Source: Lampris incognitus (taxonomy: Eukaryota > Chordata > Actinopteri > Lampriformes > Lampridae). Taken from it: a stretch of DNA of 64,000 nucleotides. Shown piece after piece: positions 1 to 11,451 of this stretch. The stretch is from the NCBI RefSeq assembly GCF_029633865.1, contig NC_079216.1, positions 21,716,519 to 21,780,518 of the forward strand, in the 5' to 3' direction. Each line of letters starts with the position of its first letter. Within the stretch, counting starts at the first letter, position 1. The translations under genes were made by a program, and so were the position numbers. The notes under the pieces were generated by a model, which made no database searches, was not told the DNA's origin, and saw only the letters and a program-made list of their open reading frames with translations.

Positions 1-2
1 CT

Positions 3-182
3 GTATGTCGTCAAAGGTGTAAACATGTTGACATCAAATATCATTTTGTTCGGTCTGCACTTAGTGATGGAAGGATAACTATTGAGTATTGGCCCACATC
101 AGACATGGTTGCAGATATTTTGACTAAACCTGTAACTAAAGCTCTGCTTGACAAGTTTGATTCTTTTGTTTTTGGTATGTGA
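3..182 (+). CDS. Ty1/copia polyprotein, C-terminal RNase H tail (partial)
   Basis: The frame starting at base 3 is open from the window edge to a TGA at 180-182. It encodes about 59 residues that end a copia-type polyprotein: a block containing KHVDIKYHFVR, the conserved box near the end of copia RNase H, then MVADILTKP, the usual copia C-terminal signature. The N-terminal part (gag, protease, integrase, reverse transcriptase) lies outside the window. The next sequence is a purine tract and a 3' LTR, which fits this order. Whether the whole element is intact cannot be judged from here. Confidence 0.8.
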   Translation, partial: VCRQRCKHVDIKYHFVRSALSDGRITIEYWPTSDMVADILTKPVTKALLDKFDSFVFGM

Positions 183-253
183 GATGTTTTTATTTTCTTT
201 GCTAGATGTACCTGACAACTGCATACTGTAATCAGCCTAAGAGCAAGTGGGGG

Positions 254-480
254 TGTTGAACACCGATGAACACTGTCTGTCTTGAATGCCCTTATGCTGA
301 CGTCACTGTGCAGAGGGGGGCGGGTGATTACTCTACAGGTGCTGCTAATTATGCTTTTCAATAAATAAACGGCCGGTTGCCCTTGTTTGGCATTCCGGTG
401 AGACCAGAGATCCGATGGCTACCGTGTATCAGTTTGTCCCCGTTAATAGTGCTTTCTGCTAGCTATGTGTTACCTACACA
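254..480 (+). repeat. Probable 3' LTR of the copia-like element
   Basis: The purine-rich tract GAGCAAGTGGGGG (241-253) is a plausible plus-strand priming site. It is followed directly by TG and a 227-bp segment that ends in CA at 480. A polyadenylation-like AATAAATAAA lies near 361-370 and a CRE-like TGACGTCA near 299-306. The 5' LTR is not in the window, so the ends and the target duplication are not confirmed. Confidence 0.6.
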
Positions 481-1529
481 GTCCTGATGGCAGCTGCAAC
501 AATCACAATTAACCAATCTGTGTCACTTAAATTCAACCAATATAATTCGTGCCCCCCCCCCCACACACACACACACACCTGGACACTGTCCCCTAAAGCC
601 GGCAAAACCAAAATTATGTTAAAAAAATATATAAAGTTGCAGGCCTGGTTCGGCGCTTGTGACCGTTGTGGCCCAAAACTTAATGGCCCCTTCGCTCCTC
701 CGTGAGCAAAAGAACAAGTGTGGTACCTGAGACGATGTTCCCAGTTTGTCTTTCTTCAACCGTCCCGGTTGCAGGTTTAGCAGCAGGTTGGCATCTCGCA
801 CAGTCACCGTCTGATGTCTATCCTCTCTCCTGCGTCGCCACAAACACGCTGAGTGAAGCCCGGGTTGCTCCAAACTTCGTCCCAGGTCTCTGCTCTGCCC
901 TCTGGTGGTTGGAAGCAGCAGCTCACCCCTCCAACAGTTCAACTGAGCTAGTTAAACTTAAGCTAGCAAATGTCCGTTCACGGGTAATGAACAGACTCTA
1001 TGCTACACGTCGAGCGCTTAGCTTTAGCAGTAGCACACAACTAAACGCTCTTTGAATTTCGGGTAGAAATTCCTCACGTTCCGACAATAAATAATTTATA
1101 CTCTCACCCCGACTGTTGTGTAAACAATCCTAAAATATAAATGACACAATGGTTTGTGCACTCTAAACTTAACATACAACACAGAAGTTATCTGTATCGC
1201 GCTAACTCGCCGCTCCCTTCCGGCTCCGTCGTCCACCGTCCCTCCCCTCTCTCGTCCGTGCCGAAACACCTCCCCGACCTGGGCTCCTGCAGCGTGTCAT
1301 TAACCCCCGTAAATGCTGGTTTAGACAGTTTCCAGGACAACATTATACTCTTTAATAAACAAAACACATCACAATTTTTAAAATTATTTTAACCTTCTTA
1401 AACCCTTTTAAACTAAACCTTATTTAAATGTTTTAACACTATTTATACTATAGCATCACCCCTTATAACCACATGTTTTAACTGGGTTACCATTGGTACA
1501 GCTATCATTGTTGATGTTGTTTCTGACTT
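481..1529. other. Stretch without recognised gene
   Basis: Several short frames are open on both strands, but none resembles a known protein. A C-run followed by a short CA run lies at about 550-579. AT-rich sequence rich in TTTAAA motifs fills 1320-1470. Confidence 0.5.
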
Positions 1530-1965
1530 GGCTCTGTCTTATGTTGATTTGTCAGTTGGCAAACAGACACTGGCGAAGAGGATGGCATAACACCGGGGAG
1601 CTACCTTGTCAGGCCAGTGCCCATTCTTTCAAGGATGAGGATGTGGACATCCTTGATATGGAAGAACGCTGGTTTGAATGGGGAGTCAAAGAGGCTATCT
1701 ATGTGACTGCTGCGATTGCAACTATCCCCCCAATCCTCTGTGAATAGTACACATGGCCATTGTAACTCTAATTAATTGTCACGGCAATTTGCATATGAGC
1801 CGATCGTTGGTTTTGGTCGTTATGCAACCGTGCTGTTTATAAGGGTGGGGATACCTGCAGTCAGTGGAGCCTGACTAAGTCACTTAGATGAGTTATGAAA
1901 CGTTTCTCCCACTAAACGTTGTGTCCAGATGAACTGATTCAACTTTCTGAGATTTCTGCAGAAAA
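1530..1965 (+). mobile_element. Penelope-like element, 3' fragment (endonuclease end plus 3' repeat)
   Basis: Translation across 1600-1715 gives the C-terminal part of a GIY-YIG endonuclease as found in Penelope-like retroelements, with the block ERWFEWGVKEAIYV. The same block occurs in the second Penelope copy of this window (56676-57380). The reading frame then degenerates, and the catalytic GIY-YIG segment is not intact here. The following sequence to about 1965 contains GATGAG-N4-TGAAACG, also found in the flanking repeats of the second copy. This is a decayed, 5'-truncated copy. Confidence 0.6.
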
Positions 1966-2133
1966 CAATACAAAAATAACCGAGAGCTTTTTTTTAAATT
2001 TTGAGTCGAAAACATTTTGGTATGGGACTTAGATGGTAGAAGTGAGTGTCCTCTTGATAAATAAAAACAAACAAACAAGAGCCCCTTTGAGGGAGAAGAT
2101 TTATGCTTTTTCTTACCCTTACAAGGAAACGCC

Positions 2134-2297
2134 TGTTACGGGTGGTATTATATCGCCACCCAGTGGATGTTAACTGTAGTTAATGTTACGTAAGGCTCAG
2201 TTCACCTCTGTATTGTTGACACATACAGTTCGACATTAAAGCCCATTAACTGTTAACTGGGAGTATGCCTCGTTTTTACACACCGCTAGCTCAAACA
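2134..2297 (+). repeat. 5' LTR of the gypsy element
   Basis: The 164-bp repeat begins TGTTACGGGTGG and ends GCTCAAACA. It is preceded by target duplication ACGCC. It lacks a 19-bp segment that is present in the 3' LTR between AAGGC and TCAGTTC. Confidence 0.92.
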
Positions 2298-2312
2298 TGG
2301 TGTCAGAAGTGG
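2298..2312 (+). promoter_or_regulatory. Primer binding site of the gypsy element
   Basis: TGGTGTCAGAAGTGG begins immediately after the LTR, at the place and with the TGG start expected for a tRNA primer binding site. The tRNA species was not assigned. Confidence 0.7.
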
Positions 2313-3098
2313 ACCTTTGATTCGGCGATTTGGTGGCTGAAGGGATATTGAGCCGTCAAGCGAGTTTTGCAAGTTTTTTGGTTTGCCAATGCTAGCTAGC
2401 CGTACCGCAGTAACAGCAGGGAATAGCCATGGCCGCGACCACACCCCCGCCTGCTCCGATGAAGCTCAGTGGCAACCTGAGTGCGAAATCTTCCGAGCAG
2501 AATATGAAGATTATGCTTTAGCCACAGGGCTGGTGGACAAGAAGGTCCAGGCGGTGACTCTGAGGAGTGTCATGGGAGCTGAATGTCAACATGTCAACAA
2601 ACACAACTTAAATCTGACCGACGCAAAGCAAGAAGACGCGACCGTGATACTGGACTCATTGGAGAGGTATTTCAAACCCGCTAAAAATGTGATTTACGAG
2701 TGCGACGTTTTAGGCTGTTGTAAACAATAGGAAGGTGAACAGTAGACTGTTTTGTGACACGGCTCAGAGAGAAAGCTTCCACATGCGAATATGGAGCCCT
2801 AAGAGATGACTTAATCAGAAACAGAATAGTCATCGGCATTGCTAAAGAGGGCACACGCAGACGGTTGTTAAGGGAAAAGGACTTGACTCTAGCCAGTGCT
2901 ATTGAAGCATGCAGAGCAGCAGAACTGAGTGATTTGCAGTTGAGATCCATGGAGCAGGAGAGATCACTTATGGACAATGTCAATGTTGTAGGGAAACAAA
3001 TATTCAAAAGATCAGCCAGTACTGCAGAGAAAATGAGTGGGAACCCCAGATCACAAGGTGGGGGCCTCTCCACATGCAAATACTGTGGCACAGCACAT

Positions 3099-5281
3099 GT
3101 AGAAGGCACCATCTAAAAGGGATTGGAGACTGCAAGGTGGTGACAGGGGAGAGCGTAGCCAGGCAGCATCGGATGGTGGTCTGTAGGATGACTTTGGAGA
3201 CCAAGAAGAGGAAGCGAGTGAAGACACAGCCGAAGATCAAATGGTGGAAGTTGAAGAAGGAAGACTGTTGTGTGGAGTTCAGGCAGGAGTTAAGACAGGC
3301 ACTGGGTGGTAATGAAGAGTTGCCAGATGGCTGGACAACCACTGCGGAAATAGTGAGGGAGACAGCTAGGAAGGTACTTGGTGTGTCATCAGGACAGAGG
3401 AAGGAAGACAAGGAGACTTGGTGGTGGAATGAGGAAGTACAGCAAATTATACAGAGGAAAAGGTTGGCAAAGAAGAAGTGGGATAGTCAGAGAGATGAAG
3501 AAAGTAGACAGGAGTACAAGGAGATGCAGCGTAAAGCAAAGAGAGAGGTGGCAAAGGCAAAGGAAAAGGCGTATGGTGAGTTGTATGACAGATTAGACAC
3601 TAAGGAAGGAGAAAAGGACTTGTACCGATTGGCTAGACAGAGGGACCAAGCTGCAAAGGATGTGCAGCAAGTTAGGGCGATCAAGGATAGAGATGGAAAT
3701 GTGCTGACAAGCGAGGAGAGTGTGCTAAGAAGGTGGAAGGAATACTTTGAGGGGCTGATGAATGAAGAAAATGAGAGAGAGAGAAGGTTGGATGATGTAG
3801 GGATAGTGAATCAGGAAGTTCAGTGGATTAGCAAGGAGGAAGTGAGGGCAGCTATGAAGAGGATGAAGAATGGAAAGGCAGTTGGTCCTGATGACATACC
3901 TGTGGAGGCATGGAGATGTTTAGGAGAGATGGCAGTGGAGTTTCTAACTAGATTGTTTAACACAATCCTGGAAAGTGAGAGGATGCCTGAGGAGTGGAGA
4001 AGAAGCATACTGGTACCGATTTTCAAGAACAAGGGCGATGTGCAGAACTGTAACAACTACAGAGGTATAAAGTTGATCAGCCACAGCATGAAGATTTGGG
4101 AAAGAGTAATAGAAGCTAGGTTAAGAGGAGAGGTGACGATCAGCGAGCAGCAGTATGGTTTCATGCCACGAAAGAGCACCACAGATGCGATGTTTGCTTT
4201 GAGAATGTTGATTGAGAAGTATAGAGAAGGCCAGAAAGAGTTGCATTGTGTCTTTGTAGATTTAGAGAAAGCTTATGACAGAGTACCGAGAGAGGAGGTG
4301 TGGTATTGTATGAGGAAGTCAGGAGTTGCAGAGAAGTATGTAGGAGTGGTGCAGGATACGTATGAGGGAAGTGTGACAATGGTGAGGTGTGCGGTTGGAA
4401 TGACGGATGGGTTCAAGGTGGAGGTGGGATTACATCAAGGATCGGCTCTTAGCCCTTTCTTGTTTGCAATGGTGATGGACAGGTTGACGGACAAGATCAG
4501 GCAGGAGTCTCCATGGACGATGATGTTCGCGGATGACATTGTGATCTGTAGTGAGAGTAGGGTGCAGGTTGAGGAGAGCCTGGAGAGGTGGAGGTATGCA
4601 CTAGAGAGAAGAGGAATGAAAGTCAGTAGGAGCAAGACGGAATACCTATGCGTGAATGAGAGAGAGGACAGTGGAATGGTCAGGATGCAAGGAGTGGAGG
4701 TGACAAAGACATCTGAGTTTAAATACTTGGGGTCAACTGTCCAAAGTAACGGGGAGTGCAGTAGAGAGGTGAAAAAGAGAGTGCAGGCAGGTTGGAGTGG
4801 GTGGAGAAGTGTGTCAGGAGTGATTTGCGACAGAAGGGTACCAGCAAGAGTTAAAGGGAAAGTTTACAAGATGGTTGTGAGACCAGCTATGTTATATGGT
4901 TTGGAGACAGTGGCACTGACGAAAAGACAGGAGGCGGAGCTGGAGGTGGCAGAGTTGAAGATGCTAAGATTTTCGATGGGAGTAACGAAGAAGGACAGGA
5001 TTAGGAACGATTATATTAGAGGGACCGCTCAGGTTGGACGGTTTGGAGACAAAGCAAGAGAGGCAAGATTGAGATGGCTTGGACATGTGTGGAGGAGAGA
5101 TGCTGAGTATATTGGGAGAAGGATGCTGAATATGGAGCTGCCAGGGAAGAGGAGAAGAGGAAGGCCAAAGAGGAGGTTTATGGATGTGGTGAGGGAAGAC
5201 ATGCAGGTGGCTGGTGTGACAGAGGAAGACGCAGAAGACAGGAAGAAATGGAAACGGATGATCCGCTGTGGCGACCCCTAA
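3099..5281 (+). CDS. LINE reverse transcriptase (endonuclease end, RT, C-terminal domain)
   Basis: A single uninterrupted frame ends at TAA 5279-5281. It contains the tail of the endonuclease (RQHRMVVCRMTL), a lysine/arginine-rich linker, then reverse transcriptase blocks: VDLEKAYDRVP, HQGSALSPFLFA and the active site FADDIVI with its two aspartates near 4532-4537. The C-terminal part carries FKYLGSTV, RLRWLGHVWRRD and a basic GKRRRGRPKRR stretch. The protein would copy LINE RNA into DNA at the target site. The open frame suggests a fairly recent insertion, but without the endonuclease and 5' promoter the copy is not autonomous. The frame runs upstream into gypsy DNA, so there is no genuine start codon. 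Confidence 0.85.
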
Positions 5282-5304
5282 CGGGAGCAGCCGAAAGTAG
5301 TAGT
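3099..5304 (+). mobile_element. RTE-like LINE, 5'-truncated copy A
   Basis: The insert is flanked by a 7-bp direct repeat AGCACAT (3092-3098 and 5305-5311). It ends in the 3' tail CCGAAAGTAGTAGT. It starts within the end of the endonuclease domain, so the 5' part is missing. Related 3' ends occur four more times in the window (13137-14462, 32416-32831, 44259-46375, 59856-59957). Assignment to the RTE clade rests on the style of the reverse transcriptase and on the short tandem-repeat tail, so it is tentative. Confidence 0.85.
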
Positions 5305-5443
5305 AGCACATGAGTGGGGAAGAGAACACTGCCCAGCATATGGCAAGACCTGCAATGCTTGTGGCACAGCCAATCACTTTGCGAGAGTTTGCAATAAAAA
5401 TAAGAAAAAGGATGGTAAACTCCACGCAGTTGAGGGACTGGAC

Positions 5444-8400
5444 ATGGATAAAGACAACACAGTCATGGACACAAATGATGTGTATGCAACAGAAAGCATT
5501 GGTGTAGTGGGAACAAAAGGCAAGAAATGGTTTGTCAATCTCTGCCTGAATGGCAAACTACAGAGATGCCAGCTTGACTCAGGAGCTACGTGCAATGTCA
5601 TGAGTCTCAGGGACAAGAAGAGGCTAGCTCCCAGAGAGAAACTAAAGCATAGTAGCACCACACTGAAAATGTACTCAGACCAAGGTCTGCCATCATTTGG
5701 GGTCCTTACCACTGAGTGTGTTGTACGGGGCAGCAAATACAAGCTGGATTTTGAGGTTGTAAATACACGACAGTTGCCATGCTGTCAGGGTTCACGTCAG
5801 AGGAGACGGGGCTCATACACTTTACCATCCCAGAGGAGCTCAGAGTAGAAGGGCTCAATGCAGTGGATGACAGCCTCACCATGCCTCTCACCAGAAGTAC
5901 AGTCATCAGAGCATATCAGGATGTCTTCACTGGTCCTGTGGAGGCACTCCCCGGAGAGGTTCATTTTGACTTGGATCCAGCGGTTCAGCCGGTGCAGAGT
6001 GCACCATGCAATGTTCCGGTGGCTATGAAGGAAGCTGTGAAGGCTCAGCTTGACCGATATGAAAGAGAGGGTCATATCATATCAGTCAGTGAGCCCACGG
6101 ATTGGATCAGCAATATGGTCATAGTCAAAAGACCAGAAAAGCTGCGTATATGTCTACAGCTGCACCATCTCAACCAGGCACTAAGACACTCACACTACCT
6201 CATGCCCACACTGGAGGATGTGCTCTAAAAGCTGCCTAAAGCCAAGGTCTTCACACTGGTCGATGCAAGAGATGCTTTTCTTCAGTGTAAACTGGATGAG
6301 GCTAGCAACCTCATGACCACATTTTGGACCCCCTGGGGCCGGAAGCGATGGTTGAAACTTCCGTTTGGTGTGTCAGTAGCCCCAGAGGTCTACCAGAGGA
6401 AACAGCATGAGCTGTTGGAAGGGCTTGAGGGAGTGGAGCCTATAGCTGACGACATCCTCATCGTTGGTTGTGGCAACAGCGAGGAAGAGGCAAACAAGGA
6501 CAATGATGACAAGCTGGTAGCCCTTCTGGACCGCTGTCGACAAGTTAAGCTGCGGCTCAGTGTCAAGAAGCTTCAGTTTAGAGTGTCTGAGGTGCAGTTC
6601 CATGGCCACATCCTGTCGGCTGCAGGTCTAAAAGCTGACCCGGAGAAAGTCCGAGCAGTTTTGGACATGCCAGCCCCATCCGACGTCAAGGGTGTGCAGA
6701 GACTCATCGGATTTGTCACATACTTGGCTAAGTTTCTCCTGCGGCTCTCAGAAGTATGCGAGCCTTTGAGGAGACTCACAGACAAGGACACAGTCTGGCA
6801 CTGGCGTCCGAAGCACGATGCAGCGGTCAGGGAGATAAAACAGCTTGTGACACAGACACCTTTGCTGCGATACTATGATGTGTCAAAGCCCGTCACAGTA
6901 CAGAGTGACTCCAGCCAGCATGGCATGGGCTGCTGTCTGATGCAGGAGGGACAGCCCATTGCTTTCGCGTCAAGGGCACTCACACCTACAGAGCAAAACT
7001 ATGCGCAGATAGAGAAGGAATGCCTTAGCATAGTATTTGCCTGCCAGCATTTCCATCATTATCTGTATGGTAGAGACAATATCACAGCGGAGACAGATCA
7101 CAAGCCCCTCATAGCAATCTTCAGCAAGCCTCTCCTCAATGCTCCCAAGCGCTTGCAGAGCATGCTACTGGCTCTTCAGAATTATAACCTGAGAGTCATC
7201 TACAAACCAGGACCGGACATGTTTGTGAGTGACACATTAAGCAGGGCTGTCACTTCCAAAACACACCCTGGCTCTATGCATGCAGAGCACACAGTCTGCA
7301 GTATGATGGACGAGCAGCTGGCAATTGAGCACATAAATATGGCGGACTATCGGAATGTCACAGACAAAAGGCTGCTGCAGATACAGCAACACACGGACAA
7401 CGACAGACAGCTGCAAATCATGAAGTCTACTATGCTGAAGGGTTGGCCCACTGATAAGGATGAAACAGAGCAGGCAGTCAGAGAGGTCTGGCCTATCGAA
7501 GAGCAGCTAAGTGTCCAGAAGGGAGTCTTGTTTAGGGGGCAAAGAGTGGTGATCCCAAAATCATTGCATCCTGAGATGCTTGCCAGAGTACACGGCAGTC
7601 ACATCGGTGGCGAGGCCTGCTACAGACAAGCACAGGAGACCATATACTGGCCTGGAATGCAGAGCGAAATCAAGGATTATGTCAGTAAATGCTCTACATG
7701 CAATGAGTATGCGATTGAGCAGCAAAAGGAGACAATGCTGAGCCATGAACTGCCCACACGCCCCTGGCAAATCATAAGTCTGGATCTTTTCCAACACAGT
7801 GGGAAAGACTTTCTGATGGTAGTTGATCACTACTCAGATTTCTGGGAGATTGATGTTCTGCCAGACCTTAGCGCGGAGACAACAATAAAACCATGCAAGG
7901 CTCAATTTGCTCATTATGGGCAACCTGACAGGGTCATTTCCGACAATGGGCCCCAGTTCGCCCGTACTCAGTTCCGCCAATTCGCTGTGGAGTGAGGGTT
8001 TGACCATATCACCTCCTCACCAAGGCATCCCAAGGCCAACGGGAAGCCGGAAGCAGCGGTCAAAATCGCAAAGAACCTATGCAAGAAAGCACTACGGGAT
8101 GGCGAGGATGCCTGGAAGGCAATCTTACAATGGAGAAACACCCCAACGGAGGGTATGGACAGCAGTCCTGCCCAACGACTGATATCACGGCGTTTGAAGT
8201 CAGCTCTGCCAGTGGTTGATGCACTTCTTGAGCCACGCGTCATTACGGATGTTGTAGATAAACTGCGGCACAGGAGACAAATCTCGAAACTCATCTACAA
8301 CAGGACTGCTAAGCACTTACCTGAGCTCGCAGTGGGAGAAGCAGTTCGGATGAAGCCACTACCAGGGGACAGGACTGGCATCTGGCAACGGGGAGTGTGT

Positions 8401-8702
8401 CTGCCCCACGGTCATATCTGGTAGCGGTCGAGGGCTCCTTGTATCGTCGCAATCGAGTCAATCTACGTATGGCAGAGCTAAGGCCATCACAAAACCCCAG
8501 GGCTGGTGCAGAGGGACCTTCATCTGAATGCAGTGGGTCTCAGCCACAGAGTGAAATGATGGAGGGTGAGAGGGCATGCACGTTCTCTCCTCGACCCTCT
8601 CCCAGCAGGCTCAACAACAGCAGTCCACGGGCTCCGGGCCCACCACAGACTTTGGACACCTCTGCTGTCCCATCGTCACCCCATTCCCCTGCTCTCTCTT
8701 GA
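5444..8702 (+). pseudogene. gypsy pol: protease, reverse transcriptase, RNase H, integrase (broken)
   Basis: Protease is recognised by LDSGATCNVM (about 5575-5605). The frame shifts near 5780-5795. Reverse transcriptase follows, with PTDWISNMV, FTLVDARDAF and the catalytic block IADDILIV, but a TAA at 6226-6228 interrupts it. RNase H has VQSDSSQHGMG, and the integrase has an HHCC zinc region (CSTCNEY) and a core with the ISDNGPQF block. A TGA at 7993-7995 cuts the integrase core before its glutamate. The frame then continues to about 8702 with a proline/serine-rich tail. The enzymes would mature, copy and integrate the element, but this copy is disabled. Confidence 0.88.
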
Positions 8703-8871
8703 TATGGCCGTCAGATACGGCCTCCCAACAGACTGAACCTATAAGCTCACATGGACTGGTTCTAATGTTCAGTGTTTAGACAGGCTGTTGAATTGTTTTT
8801 GAGATCTAGATATAACCATGGCTTGGGTGAAGTTCACAAGCTGGTATTTCAAGAAGTGTTTTATTTACGTA

Positions 8872-8884
8872 AAGGAAAGGGAGA
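8872..8884 (+). promoter_or_regulatory. Polypurine tract of the gypsy element
   Basis: AAAGGAAAGGGAGA lies directly upstream of the 3' LTR, the position of the plus-strand DNA primer. Confidence 0.8.
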
Positions 8885-9067
8885 TGTTACGGGTGGTATT
8901 ATATCACCACCCAGTGGATGTTAACTGTAGTTAATATTACGTAAGGCACGCAGTCTCCTGCGTGCATCAGTTCACCTCTGTATTGTTGATACATACATTT
9001 CGACACTAAAGCCCATTAACTGTTAACTTGGAGTATGCCTCGTTTTTACACACCGCTAGCTCAAACA
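8885..9067 (+). repeat. 3' LTR of the gypsy element
   Basis: This 183-bp copy of the LTR ends CTCAAACA and is followed by ACGCC. It differs from the 5' LTR by a 19-bp insertion that contains a short hairpin (GCACGCAG / CTGCGTGC) and by a few substitutions. Confidence 0.92.
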
Positions 9068-9072
9068 ACGCC

Positions 9073-10277
9073 CTCCAAATTGCCTATGTCATACAGGGGC
9101 ATTAGAGGCAGCAAGACCCATATTAACATATGAGTCAAGGAGAAAGGCAATGAGCAAGGTTGGTTTAGTATCCCTAGGGATCCCTGGGCACTGAAGCTCA
9201 GAGCCCCCCACCCCCGCCTCCCACACACTCACCACGCCCACGCCACCCACCCCAGCCATTAAACCACATCTTGATTTTTTTAGCTTCCAGTCAAGCTGCC
9301 ATGTCAAATCCACCAGACCATAATCACACCTATTGGTAAAAGGCTGAATAACCAGTGCAGCTGAACAGGTAATCCTATACAGTTCAATAGACCAAGTATT
9401 GCCATTTCACTCACATATCACAAGACAAGGAAACAATGGATTAAATCATCCCGAGGCAGTGTATGACCACATTATAACAATATTTGTGTTCACTGAAAAC
9501 CACCCAAGCAGACAGCACACTAGTTATTATTGATACATAATAATGTGACTGACTAGGACTAGATTTTCAACAATGCCATCCTAAGGTAATCACAGCACAG
9601 CTGAATGCAGGTTTCACAATAAGGCTCACTAAGTGAGCTAGGCAACTTCATACAGAACTGCAAAAGCTAAAATATAATGAACTTAACAAACCAACTCCAT
9701 GTCATGGTTGTGTGGTCTGAGTCATCAAGGCTCACCTGTTCCCTATTCCCTGATTGGCATTTCTCCTCACCTGCGCCCAATTTACCTGATTGCCCCTGTG
9801 TTACTCACCTGTTCCCCATTCCCTGATTGGCTTGCCATTTCTGTTGCTGCCCCTGCTTTGCTCACCTGTTCCCCATTCCCTAATTGCCATTTCTGTTACT
9901 GCCCTGCCCTGCTCACGTGCGCCCCATTTACGTGATTAGCTCCCCGCCCATTTTCTGCTGCTTGGCAAGTTTTCCCGCGCACTTCTCACTGATACAACCT
10001 AACTGATAGTGGGCCAGTTTAAAAAACAATTCAACTGTTTTTAACCTTGACTTGGCTTAAGAAAAACTGATCTTGAATCTGTGCAGTGTAAGCCACTTGC
10101 TCTCTATGCCCACCCACCTTGACCATTAGCCAACCTATACAGTGCATTGCCGCTTGCTCACCAGTCACCACCTGCCAGCCATCTCACCAATAAAACAATC
10201 AATCATGTGAGTTAATTTTCATGAAAAAAACTTTTATTTCATTCTGATTGGATAATTATCAAGATCAAGAGAATGGA
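9073..10277. other. Non-genic stretch with imperfect internal repeats
   Basis: No coding similarity is visible. Between about 9730 and 9925 a motif like CTCACCTGTTCCCCATTCCC recurs at least three times, giving an imperfect tandem arrangement. The rest is AT-rich with no recognised structure. Confidence 0.45.
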
Positions 10278-10380
10278 ACCAGGAGCACTTTATTTGTCAT
10301 TGCCCTTCATGCATTTGTGTACATGAAATGAAATGAAATGAAATTCCGCTTCCCCCAGCCCACAGCAGTACAACACAAAG
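10278..10380 (-). repeat. 3' tail of the unclassified duplicated-monomer element (fragment)
   Basis: Read on the minus strand, this matches the 3' end of the element at 32951-33745: CTTTGTGTTGTACTGCTGTG, repeated ATTTC units, then TGACAAATAAAGTG. Only the tail is present. Confidence 0.6.
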
Positions 10381-10611
10381 AATGGGTCAAGCTTTGTGTC
10401 ATATTTCTGAGGAGCCCAACATTAAAAAAAAATTCTCCCATCGTGGAGGGCCCTTTTACACTCAGGGGCCCCTGGACACGTGCCCAGATTGCCCATATGG
10501 TAGATTCGGCTGCAGTAATGTGCCGTCAGCGTTAGACAACTAACGTCTTTGGGCAGACTCAAGTGAAGCTGGGACGAGATGTTCTAATACAACACCAACG
10601 CCTTCAGTTTA

Positions 10612-11451
10612 ACGCACACCATCATCACTGTCCTCTGCATCTACACCCCTTTATATCCTTTATACATGGACACCACCATCGCTGTCCTCTGCATCTACAC
10701 CCCTTTATAACCTTTATACACGGACACCACCATCACTGTCCTCTGCATCTACACCCCTTTATGTTCTTTATGCATGGACACCACCATTGCTACATTTACA
10801 CCCCTTTATATCCTTTATACATGGACACCACCATCGCTGGCCTCTGGATCAACACCTCTTTATATCCTTTACGCATGGACACCACCATCACTGTCCTCTA
10901 CATCTACACCCTTTTATATATAGACACCACCATCACCGTCCTCTACATCTACACCCCTTTATATCCTTTATGCATGTACACCACCATCGCTGTCCTCTAC
11001 ATCTACACCCCTTTATATCCTTTATGCATGGACACCACCATCGCTGTCCTCTACATCTACACCCCTTTATATCCTTTATACATGGACACCTCCATCACAT
11101 TCCTCTACATCTACACCCCTTTATATCCTTTATACACGGACACCACCATCGCTGGTCTCTGTACCTACACCTCTTTATATCCTTTATATGGACACCAACA
11201 TTACCGTCCTCTACATCTACACCCCTTTATATCCTTTATACATGGACACCATCACTGTCCTCTACCTCTATACTCCTTTATATCCTTTATAAATGGAAAC
11301 CACCATCACTGTCCTCTACATCTACACCCCTTCATATCCTTTATGCATGGAAACCACCATCGCCATCCACTACATCTACACCCCTTTACATCCTTTATAC
11401 ATGGACACCACTATCGCTGTCCTCTGCATAGACACCACTTTATATCCATGG
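10612..11451 (+). repeat. 54-bp minisatellite, main array (about 15 units)
   Basis: The unit can be written as two parts, ACACCACCATCACTGTCCTC followed by about 34 bases containing ACATCTACACCCCTTTATAT and ending CATGG. Units are 54 bp with a few shorter variants. Because 54 is divisible by three and the unit has no stop in two frames, long open frames run through the array (encoding repeated HHHRCPLHLHPFIS or YTPLYPLYMD units). These are a by-product of the repeat, not evidence for a protein. Confidence 0.9.

Larger units (their letters stand above)
2429..5440 (+). pseudogene. gypsy gag, broken and split by a LINE
   Basis: The ATG at 2429 opens a capsid-like frame that shifts near 2487. The second frame (block IFRAEYEDYALATGLVD) ends at a TAG at 2728-2730. 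A third frame continues from about 2754 (TRLREKASTCEYG) to the first zinc knuckle cysteines, CKYCGTAH, where a LINE is inserted. After the LINE, from 5312, the frame resumes and completes that knuckle and a second one, CNACGTANHFARVC, which fits CX2CX4HX4C. Zinc knuckles bind the element's RNA during packaging. The breaks mean this copy makes no complete Gag. Confidence 0.8.
2134..9067 (+). mobile_element. Ty3/gypsy LTR retrotransposon, full span, broken genes
   Basis: Two related LTRs (2134-2297 and 8885-9067) bound the element, and both sides carry the 5-bp target duplication ACGCC (2129-2133 and 9068-9072). Between them, in order, are a primer binding site, gag with zinc knuckles, aspartic protease, reverse transcriptase, RNase H and integrase, then a purine tract. 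This is the Ty3/gypsy gene order. A foreign LINE of about 2.2 kb (3099-5304) sits inside gag. The genes are interrupted by at least two frameshifts in gag, one in or just after protease, a stop in reverse transcriptase and a stop in integrase, so this copy cannot encode its own proteins. Confidence 0.92.

Noticed and set aside
2681-3411. Minus-strand open frames overlapping the gypsy gag and LINE start
   Set aside because: They are antisense shadows of the sense genes and show no similarity to known proteins.
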